From Pseudomonadota bacterium (GTDB lineage: Bacteria > Pseudomonadota > Gammaproteobacteria > SZUA-229), in NCBI GenBank assembly GCA_015222965.1, contig JADFWF010000037.1, forward strand, positions 1-18,253: a stretch of DNA of 18,253 nucleotides, written 5' to 3'. Positions 1-6,173 of the stretch are shown here, piece by piece. The first letter of the stretch is position 1, and every line of letters begins with the position of its first letter. Below the pieces are notes generated by a model that worked only from the letters and a program-made list of their open reading frames with translations, was not told the DNA's origin and did not search any database. The position numbers were made by a program, and so were the translations under genes.

Positions 1-156
1 GGGCTTGGTTATCTGATACTCGATTCACGAAATGCCTTGCGTATGGATGAAGTAATAGTTGCCATGATAGTTATAGGTATTATAGGGCTGATGCTAGATC
101 ACGTTGTGAAACAACTGGGTAAGGGTGAGGCATCGGTATGGAAACAGATACCCTAG
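1..156 (+). CDS. ABC transporter permease, C-terminal fragment
   Basis: The reading frame is open from the window edge and ends at TAG 154-156, giving the last 51 residues of a protein whose start lies upstream. The visible part ends in a hydrophobic helix (VIVAMIVIGIIGLMLDHVV) followed by a short polar tail ending KQIP. That is how the final membrane segment of BPD-type permeases of the nitrate/sulfonate/taurine importers usually looks. The stop is only a few bases before the ATPase gene, and a matching substrate-binding protein follows. The permease assignment therefore rests mainly on operon context, with the hydrophobic helix as support. Substrate cannot be told. Confidence 0.72.
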   Translation, partial: GLGYLILDSRNALRMDEVIVAMIVIGIIGLMLDHVVKQLGKGEASVWKQIP

Positions 157-171
157 TGAGTGATTAGACAG

Positions 172-966
172 ATGAGTTATATTGAAATAGTTGATTTAAG
201 AAAGGAATATATTGAGAGAAGGACTAAAAAACGCTCTCATACTGACCAGGAAAAAACCGGTGACAAGCTGATTGCGCTTGACGGCATCGATCTTGAATTT
301 AAAGAAGGTGAACTGGTGTGCATTCTTGGACCTTCCGGATGTGGTAAATCAACATTGCTGCGTTTGATCGCAGGCTTTGATAAAGCGACGGCGGGAGAGG
401 TGTTTATCGGTGGCAACAAGGTTAAAAAACCAAGTTCCGATAGTGTTTTTGTCTTTCAGCAGGATGGTTTGTTGCCGTGGATGACAGTATGGCAAAACAT
501 GGAGCTTGGTTTGAACCATGTATCCGACGAAGAAGAGAAAGCAGAGAGAGTGAAAGAATATATTGAGCTGGTTGAGCTTAGTGGATTTGAGAACAACTAT
601 CCTTACCAGTTGTCTGGCGGCATGAAGCGCAGGGCGGAACTGGCCCGTGCACTGGTGGTAAACCCTGAGATGTTAATGATGGATGAGCCATTCACCGGCC
701 TGGATTTTCTTACCCATATGAAAATGCGCGAAGAAGTTGTGAACATGCACGAGTTTATCGGCAAGACCATGATTATGATCACTCACTTTATCGATGATGC
801 ATTGACCATGGCTGATCGTGTCGTGGTTCTCAGTGAACGGCCTACAAAAGTGAAGATGGTGAGAGTGCTTGATGTGCAGCGCCCCCGAAATATAGAAAAA
901 GATCCTGTGCTGCGTGACTTGCGAGATGAAATATATCTGATGCTGGGTGTTAGTTATGTTGTTTAA
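172..966 (+). CDS. ABC transporter ATP-binding protein (NrtD/SsuB/TauB type)
   Basis: This is the cytoplasmic ATPase that powers the importer formed with the flanking permease and binding protein. Counting from ATG 172, Walker A is GPSGCGKST (about 53-61), the Q-loop sits in VFQQDGLLPWMTVW (about 93-106), the signature is LSGGMKRRAELARAL (about 147-161), and Walker B is LMMDEPF (about 168-174). An H-loop follows in MIMITHFIDDAL. The FQQDGLLPW stretch is typical of the nitrate/sulfonate/taurine subfamily. The signature has K where Q is usual (SGGMK). About 20 charged residues (KKRSHTDQEKTGDK) are inserted before the core beta strand. GTG 160 is an in-frame alternative start; ATG 172 fits the family N-terminus (SYIEIVDLRKEY) better. 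The end overlaps the next gene by 11 bases. Confidence 0.92.
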   Translation: MSYIEIVDLRKEYIERRTKKRSHTDQEKTGDKLIALDGIDLEFKEGELVCILGPSGCGKSTLLRLIAGFDKATAGEVFIGGNKVKKPSSDSVFVFQQDGLLPWMTVWQNMELGLNHVSDEEEKAERVKEYIELVELSGFENNYPYQLSGGMKRRAELARALVVNPEMLMMDEPFTGLDFLTHMKMREEVVNMHEFIGKTMIMITHFIDDALTMADRVVVLSERPTKVKMVRVLDVQRPRNIEKDPVLRDLRDEIYLMLGVSYVV

Positions 967-1996
967 GGCCAGGTTTTTTATAAGCGGGATATGGCATAAT
1001 CTTGCCTGGCGTACAGCCATAATTGTGCCGCTTTGGCTGGTACTTATTGCAGCAATGCATCAGCAGCTTAATGTGGCAGAAGACTCGGGGCGTAAGCAGA
1101 TCACCATGGGTTATATGCCGGTGATAACAAACCTGGCTTCACCTATCCTTGATTATGCCAGTAAGGAAGGTGATGGTATCCGTTTTAAATCGTTAAAGTT
1201 CGCCTCGTTTGCCGAGATGGCTGAAGCCTTGCGCAATGGTCAGATAGATGCCGCTTTTATTATCGCGCCGCTAGCTATCAAACTCAGGCAGCAGGGTGAG
1301 GATGTGAAGGTAGTCTATATCGGTAATCGCCATGAAAGCACATTAGTCGCCAGAACGGGTCTTGATGTCAAGAATGTCCACGACCTTGCTGGCAAGACAG
1401 TCGCTGTGCCCATGCGTTATTCCGGGCACAATCTCAGCATATTGCAGCTAATAGAAAATAACGGGCTTGAAGGTCGTATAAAAGTTGTTGAAATGAATCC
1501 ACCAGACATGGCAGCAGCACTGTCTGCCGGCTCGCTTGACGCCTATTATGTCGGTGAACCTTTCGCTGCTACAACATTAAAAAATGGCGATGCCACACTG
1601 GTTCATTATGTTGAAGATGTCTGGGACGGATTTATTTGCAACCTGGTGCTGGTCAGGCAGGATCTGATAGACAAAGATCCAGCGGCGGTTAAAGCGCTGG
1701 TTGATGGTGCAGCACGCTCAGGCCTTTGGGCTCAAAAGAATACCAGGGAAGCCGCTGAGATAGCCTCAAAATACTGGAATCAATCAGTGAGCCTGGTTGA
1801 GTACGCCATGTCTACACCGGATGATCGCATCCGGTTTGATAAATTTGTTCCTGAAGAAGAAGAGATGCAACACATGGCTGACATGATGCAGCATTTTGGT
1901 CTAATAGAGTCTAATAACATTTCTGGATTAGTCGATGACACTTTTGCACGAAATGCAGATTTACAAGATATTTATGGACTGGAATCAATTATGTAG
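956..1996 (+). CDS. ABC transporter substrate-binding protein, NrtA/SsuA-like, membrane-tethered
   Basis: This is the solute receptor of the importer. After a basic N-terminus there is one hydrophobic segment (AIIVPLWLVLIAAM, about residues 21-34). I see neither a lipobox cysteine nor a clear signal peptidase site, so the protein is probably anchored in the inner membrane and faces the periplasm. The type II binding fold follows: MGYMPVITNLASPI, the FASFAEMAEALRNGQIDAAFI strand-helix, LAGKTVAVPMRYSGHN, and the PPDMAAALSAGSLDAYYVGEPF segment typical of NrtA/CmpA/SsuA-like proteins. Its gene overlaps the ATPase gene (ATG 956 lies inside its end), which suggests translational coupling. A GTG at 947 is an alternative start. 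Nitrate, a sulfonate or another small organic compound are all possible substrates; the motifs do not decide. Confidence 0.85.
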   Translation: MLFKARFFISGIWHNLAWRTAIIVPLWLVLIAAMHQQLNVAEDSGRKQITMGYMPVITNLASPILDYASKEGDGIRFKSLKFASFAEMAEALRNGQIDAAFIIAPLAIKLRQQGEDVKVVYIGNRHESTLVARTGLDVKNVHDLAGKTVAVPMRYSGHNLSILQLIENNGLEGRIKVVEMNPPDMAAALSAGSLDAYYVGEPFAATTLKNGDATLVHYVEDVWDGFICNLVLVRQDLIDKDPAAVKALVDGAARSGLWAQKNTREAAEIASKYWNQSVSLVEYAMSTPDDRIRFDKFVPEEEEMQHMADMMQHFGLIESNNISGLVDDTFARNADLQDIYGLESIM

Positions 1997-2099
1997 TCGA
2001 TCAATAAATACGATTACATATATATAGTATTGAAAATACATTCTGGTTGTAAAACATTGAGATGATAAAGCATAAACAACATAAAAAACTGGAGACGAT

Positions 2100-2459
2100 A
2101 TGATGAAGTGGTCATCAAATAACAAAGCATGTAAAACTGTATGGTCAGCATTGATGGCTCTTGACCAGATTGACGAAGATCAGTCGTTTAAATCTACCGG
2201 TCAAATGAAAATAAGTGAATTAAGATTTTTTCCTAAAGATGAAACTCAGGCCGTAATTGATGTTCGTGCAAAATCATTAGCGTTACAGATGGATAAGATT
2301 TTTAGAATGATTCGCGGAGCATCATATCAAGAAGGTGTGAGTCGAGTAATTGCTGTTACAAAAATAACCGACATATTGAAAGTGCAAGAGCAGTTAGTTG
2401 CTGATTTGGCAGATAAAACGGATGATAAGTATTTATTCTTTAGAGAAGGCGAGTTATGA
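2100..2459 (+). CDS. hypothetical protein, 119 aa
   Basis: I do not recognise this protein. It is probably cytoplasmic, with no signal peptide or membrane segment. The N-terminal half is polar with one Cys (NNKACKTVW). The middle looks like a beta strand followed by a helix (AVIDVRAKSLALQMDKIFRMIRGASYQEG), then a strand (SRVIAVTKITDI), a helix (LKVQEQLVADLADKT) and an acidic tail. The start is well supported: GGAGA at 2091-2095 lies five bases before ATG 2100, with a second ATG directly after. It follows the ABC operon by about 100 AT-rich bases and reads the same way, so it may be co-transcribed or have its own promoter. Codon use is like the neighbours', which supports a real gene. Confidence 0.7.
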   Translation: MMKWSSNNKACKTVWSALMALDQIDEDQSFKSTGQMKISELRFFPKDETQAVIDVRAKSLALQMDKIFRMIRGASYQEGVSRVIAVTKITDILKVQEQLVADLADKTDDKYLFFREGEL

Positions 2460-2610
2460 TTTATTGACTAGGCCATAATTACTACTATAGGCATACTAAA
2501 TAAATGCGACATCTTCATTGTTGTTAAATATGCATTAATGTAGGTTTTTTAAAACTAATACTTAGAGCGTAAAATGTATGTAGCGATATTTATGAGCATC
2601 TCGTTAAAGA

Positions 2611-2658
2611 GGACAGAGTGTTTCATAGGGATTAAATTCTAATCACCCTCATGTGTCC
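2611..2658. repeat. imperfect nested inverted repeat
   Basis: GGACA (2611-2615) is complementary to TGTCC (2654-2658). Inside it, CATAGGGATTA (2624-2634) pairs with the TAATCACCCTCATG stretch (2639-2652), leaving small bulges and an AATTC-like loop. No T-run follows, so it is not an ordinary terminator. It may be an RNA structure or a protein-binding site; its function is unknown. Confidence 0.35.
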
Positions 2659-2710
2659 GTTATTAGCTGAAAATTCGCTGTTAGCATAACCTGTTTAAGG
2701 TCCACTTATG

Positions 2711-2730
2711 ATTGAGAGTAACCACTCAAT
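2711..2730. repeat. short inverted repeat ATTGAG-N8-CTCAAT
   Basis: A perfect 6-bp inverted repeat separated by AGTAACCA. It is too weak on its own to call a terminator. It could be an operator, but no recognisable regulator consensus matches. Confidence 0.3.
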
Positions 2731-2752
2731 TCTGACTCTATGAGCGTCAGCA

Positions 2753-2798
2753 AATGACTGTAAACAGCCATCCATAATTTGAAATATATACAGTCATT
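2753..2798. repeat. perfect 10-bp inverted repeat, 26-bp spacer
   Basis: AATGACTGTA (2753-2762) and TACAGTCATT (2789-2798) are exact reverse complements. The right arm ends at the base before ATG 2799, the start of the broken small gene. In an RNA the hairpin would bury the region where a ribosome binding site should lie. It could be a translational control hairpin, an operator or an element end. Confidence 0.5.
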
Positions 2799-3001
2799 AT
2801 GACTAAAAGTCCAAAACTAAAGGTCCAAACCCTGGTGTTTCTCGCAGCCAACGAATTGCTGATGAAGGTCTCGTTCGTCTGGAAAAGCACCTCAAGCTGG
2901 GTAATAAAATAAGCAGGCAGGTTTTACAGCAATGGCTCAAACGTTATGGTGATGCAGCCGAAAATCTCCTGAAAAGGTACGGATATGTCCTTGATGACTG
3001 A
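2799..3001 (+). pseudogene. small conserved-looking gene broken by a one-base frameshift
   Basis: From ATG 2799 the frame reads MTKSPK and then runs as unlikely sequence to TAA 2910-2912. From 2807 the -1 frame is open to TGA 2999-3001 and reads like a real protein: KGPNPGVSRSQRIADEG, then LVRLEKHLKLGNKISRQVL and QQWLKRYGDAAENLLKRYG, ending VLDD. It is helical, basic and protein-like, but has no ATG/GTG/TTG start of its own. Adding one A within the A-rich stretch CCAAAACTAAAGG (2811-2823) would join the halves into one protein of about 67 residues. The cause could be a recent mutation, a sequencing indel or, less likely, frameshifting; no canonical slippery heptamer is in frame. I cannot name the family. 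Confidence 0.5.
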
Positions 3002-3005
3002 ATAA

Positions 3006-3019
3006 TTGAGTTATATCAA
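3006..3019 (+). promoter_or_regulatory. FNR/ANR-type binding site upstream of the regulator gene
   Basis: TTGAG-TTAT-ATCAA matches the FNR consensus TTGAT-N4-ATCAA at nine of ten defined positions. It lies 70 bases before the GTG start of an FNR-family gene whose recognition helix carries the matching E-SR residues. This suggests autoregulation or control by another FNR-type protein. The -10 element of this promoter is not clear (TTTAAA or TAAGAT at about 3040-3056), so activation or repression cannot be inferred. Confidence 0.6.
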
Positions 3020-3088
3020 ATTATTGTGTGAGTACATGGTTTAAAAAGGTTAAGATTCAGTATATTTTCATTATTCAGGGAATAATAG

Positions 3089-3793
3089 GTGGCTAAGCGA
3101 GTGACTTTAACGCAGGCATGGGACGGTAACGCAGATTGTCGTAATTGTTTGATACGCAGTTCGGCGCTGTTCAGTGGTTTGACTGAGCAGGATTTTGAGC
3201 AGATGCATGAACCTGTTGAGCAGGTTAATATGAAGCCCGGCCAGGTTTTATATAAGGTTGGTGATACCGGTCACCATCTATTTACTATACGCAGTGGTTT
3301 GATAAAACTGGTGCAATATTTACCAGATGGTACACAGCGTATCGTCCGCCTCGTGCGCAGTGCAGATGTGCTGGGACTCGAAATTCTTGTTGGCTCTCAA
3401 TACGAGCACGAAGCGGTCGTGCTTCGGGCATCCGAGCTGTGCCGTTACCCTAAAGAAGCGGTTACCCGTCTAAGTCAGAGCAATCCGGTGTTGCATAAAG
3501 ACCTGATGGCACGCTGGCAAAAAGCACTGACTGATGCTGATGCATGGTTGACGCAGTTATCGACAGGCTCAGCTAAGAAACGCATGGCAAACCTCTTACT
3601 TCGTTTACTTGAGGATGGAACTGATGAATGCCACCTGTTTAGCAGAGAGGACATTGGTTCGATACTGAGCATCACCATCGAAACTGCAAGCCGTACAATT
3701 TCTGAGTTTAAACGTCTGGGTTTAATGAAAGAGATACGTCCCAATCATTTCCATCTGGATATCGCCGGATTAAACAAGATCATCGAAGCTTAG
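3089..3793 (+). CDS. Crp/Fnr-family transcriptional regulator, FNR-like
   Basis: A 234-aa DNA-binding regulator that would act as a dimer in the cytoplasm. The N-terminal cyclic-nucleotide-binding-like barrel (about 30-125) includes QVLYKVGDTGHHLFTIRSGLIK and PDGTQRIVRLVRSADVLG. A long dimer helix follows, then a winged helix (about 160-215). The recognition helix ITIETASRTISEF carries E198, S201 and R202, the ExxSR set that reads TTGAT half-sites. FNR-like cysteines C17 and C20 (DCRNC) and C118 (ELCRYP, aligning with E. coli C122) are present, but the position of FNR C29 is Ala26. GTG 3089 is preferred as start because AGGGA at 3077-3081 lies correctly upstream and no ATG precedes the cysteines. 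FNR-type boxes lie before this gene and before the next operon, so that operon is its likely target. Confidence 0.9.
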   Translation: MAKRVTLTQAWDGNADCRNCLIRSSALFSGLTEQDFEQMHEPVEQVNMKPGQVLYKVGDTGHHLFTIRSGLIKLVQYLPDGTQRIVRLVRSADVLGLEILVGSQYEHEAVVLRASELCRYPKEAVTRLSQSNPVLHKDLMARWQKALTDADAWLTQLSTGSAKKRMANLLLRLLEDGTDECHLFSREDIGSILSITIETASRTISEFKRLGLMKEIRPNHFHLDIAGLNKIIEA

Positions 3794-3871
3794 TGACACT
3801 ATGGCGGGAAGGCCTTTTTGATGAACTGCACCATTTTTATTTAAATCTTTGTTAATAATCACTTTATTGGC

Positions 3872-3913
3872 ATGATATTTATCAATGTTAATATAAGAAA
3901 ACGCTTATATAAT
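3872..3913 (+). promoter_or_regulatory. class II FNR-type promoter for the haem/haemoglobin operon
   Basis: ATGAT-ATTT-ATCAA (3872-3885) matches the FNR consensus with only the first base different. A perfect TATAAT lies at 3908-3913. Transcription would then start near 3920, putting the box centre (3878.5) about 41.5 bases upstream, the classic spacing for class II FNR activation. No good -35 hexamer is seen, as expected for such a promoter. The 5' leader would be about 27 bases with AGGGT (3934-3938) as ribosome binding site. Confidence 0.68.
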
Positions 3914-3946
3914 TTGCGTACTTAACTATTTAACAGGGTAGATTTC

Positions 3947-4576
3947 ATGTTTATTTCAAATAATCGTATTTGTCGTCAACTACTAGCTATCAGCTTGATG
4001 CTAATTTCATCTGCGGTTTTTGCCGCTGCTGGTTCTTCAGATAATCAGGCTCAGCGCGAACAGGCTGCTCAGGAAGTGGCGCAGCAGTTTATGAAGCAAC
4101 TGGGCGGTCATCTGAAAAAGGAAATGAAAAGCAATGGCCCTGTCGCAGCGGTCAAGGTGTGTAAGGATGTGGCACCAAAAATTGCTAATGAACTTTCACT
4201 AGAAAACGGCTGGCGGGTAACGCGTGTAACCACTAAAACACGTAACTCTATGTTAGGCACTCCCGATCAGTGGGAACTGGAAACACTTATTACGTTTGAG
4301 GCCCGCGCTAAAAAAGGCGAGAGTTATATGACTATGACGCAGTCAGAGACGGTAGAAGAAGCTGACAAATCATATTATCGTTTTATGAAACCGCTGGCTG
4401 TTCAGCCCGTATGTTTGAATTGCCATGGCACTAGTGAGCAGATACCCGATACGGTAAAAGCCGAATTAGAAAAGCAATACCCTTATGACCAGGCGAAGAA
4501 TTATAAGATCGGTGATCTGCGAGGTGCGATCAGCATAAAACAACCGATGGATATTCCGTTAAGGAAAAAGTTTTAG
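3947..4576 (+). CDS. periplasmic c-type haem protein, DUF3365/Tll0287-like
   Basis: A secreted 209-aa protein. Signal peptide: basic start, LLAISLMLISSAVFA, cleavage near residue 26. After an amphipathic helix come KVCKDVAPKIANELS, the VTTKTRNSMLGTPDQWE stretch and the haem-attachment motif CLNCH (156-160), followed by GAISIKQPM near the end. This order is the pattern of the Tll0287/DUF3365 family, which binds one covalent haem in a PAS-like fold. It would act outside the inner membrane, either as a haem-based sensor domain or an electron-transfer protein. No transmembrane or kinase domain is attached, so a stand-alone sensor would need a partner. It is the first gene of a probable operon with a truncated haemoglobin and an HCxGMCGG membrane protein, under an FNR-type promoter. 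Confidence 0.82.
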   Translation: MFISNNRICRQLLAISLMLISSAVFAAAGSSDNQAQREQAAQEVAQQFMKQLGGHLKKEMKSNGPVAAVKVCKDVAPKIANELSLENGWRVTRVTTKTRNSMLGTPDQWELETLITFEARAKKGESYMTMTQSETVEEADKSYYRFMKPLAVQPVCLNCHGTSEQIPDTVKAELEKQYPYDQAKNYKIGDLRGAISIKQPMDIPLRKKF

Positions 4577-4617
4577 CCGATCCAGATATAACGCCGTAAG
4601 ATCCAGTGGAAAAAACG

Positions 4618-5052
4618 ATGTGCTCGACTGAGAGCCTTTATTTTCGGCTCGGTGGTGAGGTGGCCCTGCGAGACTTCGTAGATTACCTTTACGATTTTAT
4701 GGATGCTGCGCCTGAGGTTGTCCACGTAAGAAAAATGCATCAAGCGGATTTATCGCATGCTCGTGACCGGCTCTTCATGTTTCTGAGCGGTATGTTAGGC
4801 GGTCCGCCATTGTATGTCGAAGCATTCGGTCATCCACGGCTTCGCCGCAAACACCTGCATTTTAAAATTGGCAACAAAGAACGCGACCAATGGCTGTTGT
4901 GTGCGCAGCATGCTGTTGATCAGCTTGATGTTGCCGGGCGCCTCCGTGGAGAGTTGATGACCGATTTAACGGTTATGGCAAACCATCTGCGTAATAAGGA
5001 TGTCGTTAATGTCCCTGCTCAGCAGTGTGATAATCTGAATTCATTGTCGTGA
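4618..5052 (+). CDS. group II truncated haemoglobin
   Basis: A 144-aa cytoplasmic globin of the two-over-two type. The opening SLYFRLGGEVALRDFVDYLYDFM is the A/B helix of group II truncated haemoglobins, with the B10 tyrosine probably Y25. GGPPLYVEAFGHPRLRRKHLHF contains the proximal F8 histidine, probably H79. The DQWLLC segment holds the family-conserved G8 tryptophan (W92). Family members bind O2 and NO; roles include NO detoxification, oxygen supply and redox work. GTG 4606 is an alternative start four codons upstream; ATG 4618 fits better, with GTGGA just upstream. It sits about 40 bases after the haem c gene and its stop overlaps the next start by four bases (GTGA). Confidence 0.9.
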   Translation: MCSTESLYFRLGGEVALRDFVDYLYDFMDAAPEVVHVRKMHQADLSHARDRLFMFLSGMLGGPPLYVEAFGHPRLRRKHLHFKIGNKERDQWLLCAQHAVDQLDVAGRLRGELMTDLTVMANHLRNKDVVNVPAQQCDNLNSLS

Positions 5053-5789
5053 TAAACGAGTTAACTTTAGTCGCCGCTTTTATGATCGGCCTGTTAGGTT
5101 CGACGCATTGCATAGGCATGTGCGGCGGTATCGTCGGCGCATTAACCATGGGCTTACCGGAATCGACGCGGCAGTCTTCGTTAAAACTGTTGCCCTATCT
5201 ACTCACCTATAATGCTGGTCGTCTATTTAGTTATTCATTAGCCGGATTAATTATCGGCTTGCTGACACACTCGATGAGTGGTTTTTTTCAGATAGGCAGT
5301 TTTCCTGTTGGTGGAATCGTCGGTGGCCTGTTCATGGTCGCCCTGGGTATTTATATCGGTGGTTGGCTGCAAACGATGAAACTGCTGGAGCAGCTAGGTG
5401 GCCATTTCTGGCGCTTGATAGAACCTGTCGGCCGTCGTTTCATGCCGGTGAGATCTCCGGTGCAGGCATTAGGTCTGGGGTTTTTCTGGGGTTGGTTGCC
5501 TTGCGGTCTGGTGTATAGCACCTTGGCGTGGGCTGCGACTTCTGGTGATGCTATGAAGAGTGCCACGTTGATGTTTGCATTTGGTGTTGGTACTCTGCCG
5601 ATGCTTTTGGCGATGGGTGGTTTTGCCGAGAAATTGCAACGTTTCACCCGTCATAGATGGACACGTTATGTAGCCGGTATTTTGCTGATAGCGTTTGGTG
5701 CGATGATACTGACAAAAGCCATTGGCGGTGGACATATGGGCGCCAGCCATCAGAAGGCTATGAAGCAGGAAATGTCATCACATCAATAG
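5049..5789 (+). CDS. sulfite exporter TauE/SafE-like (DsbD_2) membrane protein
   Basis: A polytopic inner-membrane protein of 246 aa with about six hydrophobic segments. The N-terminal signature STHCIGMCGGIVGALTMG and the later FFWGWLPCGLVYSTLAWAA are the paired Cys-containing motifs of the DsbD_2 (PF13386) family. Such proteins often occur near cbb3 oxidase maturation or copper-transport genes and are commonly labelled sulfite exporter TauE/SafE; actual sulfite export is unproven for this subgroup. The C-terminal tail GGGHMGASHQKAMKQEMSSH is rich in His and Met, suggesting copper or another metal. GTG 5049 overlaps the haemoglobin stop by four bases, so translation is probably coupled. Metal or thiol transfer to haem proteins is a better guess here than sulfite export. 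Confidence 0.78.
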   Translation: MINELTLVAAFMIGLLGSTHCIGMCGGIVGALTMGLPESTRQSSLKLLPYLLTYNAGRLFSYSLAGLIIGLLTHSMSGFFQIGSFPVGGIVGGLFMVALGIYIGGWLQTMKLLEQLGGHFWRLIEPVGRRFMPVRSPVQALGLGFFWGWLPCGLVYSTLAWAATSGDAMKSATLMFAFGVGTLPMLLAMGGFAEKLQRFTRHRWTRYVAGILLIAFGAMILTKAIGGGHMGASHQKAMKQEMSSHQ

Positions 5790-5826
5790 CTGATGTGCAG
5801 GGCACAAGCAATTAATAGAGGGGCCC

Positions 5827-6036
5827 TTAAGCTAACTGGCTGGCCAGGTACAGTTTGATTGCATATTTTGCGACAAAACCAAAGATGCCAAGACCTAAGC
5901 CGACAAACAAGACCATCATGCCGTACTTACCCGCTTTGGATTCTTCTGCCAGTTTATAAACGATAAACAGCATGTAACTAATGCCGAAAGTTAGTCCGAG
6001 CGTTAGTGAGATTTCTGTGAATTCTTTTTCGGTCAT
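5827..6036 (-). CDS. DUF2788-family small membrane protein
   Basis: A 69-aa protein with two membrane helices: LTLGLTFGISYMLFIVYKLA and the MMVLFVGLGLGIFGFVAKY region, linked by the basic turn EESKAGKYG. The acidic start MTEKEFTEISLTLGL, the LAEESKAGKYG link and the length fit the DUF2788 family, seen mainly in Gammaproteobacteria and without known function. It converges with the DsbD_2-like gene (37-base gap) and diverges from the YdjM-like gene. No strong Shine-Dalgarno is visible, but a TATAAT-like -10 (minus strand, 6067-6072) lies just upstream. Confidence 0.8.
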   Translation of the reverse strand: MTEKEFTEISLTLGLTFGISYMLFIVYKLAEESKAGKYGMMVLFVGLGLGIFGFVAKYAIKLYLASQLA

Positions 6037-6066
6037 GATAAATGTTGGTCGGGCACAAAGTGGAAT

Positions 6067-6072
6067 ATTATA
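6067..6072 (-). promoter_or_regulatory. possible -10 element for the DUF2788 gene
   Basis: The minus strand reads TATAAT here, which would give a leader of about 25 bases before the ATG at 6036. No good -35 hexamer stands at 17 bp, so this is only a candidate. Confidence 0.3.
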
Positions 6073-6078
6073 GATCTC

Positions 6079-6098
6079 TTATATTGTATTTAATATAA
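6079..6098. repeat. AT-rich inverted repeat TTATATT-N6-AATATAA
   Basis: A perfect 7-bp inverted repeat between two divergent genes. It could be an operator or only a low-complexity AT stretch. Confidence 0.3.
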
Positions 6099-6150
6099 TC
6101 ATTTATGAATACGCGTCTTTAGTCTTTGATCAAAAGCTGTAAGAATACGG

Positions 6151-6173
6151 ACCAACGACCAACGACCAACGAC
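6151..6173. repeat. tandem heptamer ACCAACG, three copies
   Basis: Three exact tandem copies of ACCAACG plus two extra bases run from 6151 to 6173, just upstream of the YdjM-like start. An inverse copy of the core (GTTGGTC, 6044-6050) lies at the other end of the same intergenic region, near the DUF2788 start. Confidence 0.75.

Larger units (their letters stand above)
2460..2798 (+). other. intergenic region rich in inverted repeats, no gene seen
   Basis: No convincing coding frame exists here on either strand. The stretch is AT-rich and holds at least three possible hairpins, listed separately: one nested around 2611-2658, ATTGAG...CTCAAT at 2711-2730, and a perfect 10-bp pair at 2753-2762 and 2789-2798. 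It could be a leader region, a degraded mobile element or an unrecognised small RNA. The sequence does not settle which. Confidence 0.5.

Noticed and set aside
1990..2005. ATCAA half-site after the substrate-binding protein gene
   Set aside because: The partner half-site does not match TTGAT.
3803..3820. Terminator after the FNR-like gene (GGC-GCC with TTTTT)
   Set aside because: The stem is only three base pairs; too weak to call.
6127..6134. TTGATCAA-like palindrome as an FNR site
   Set aside because: FNR boxes need four bases between the half-sites; here there are none.
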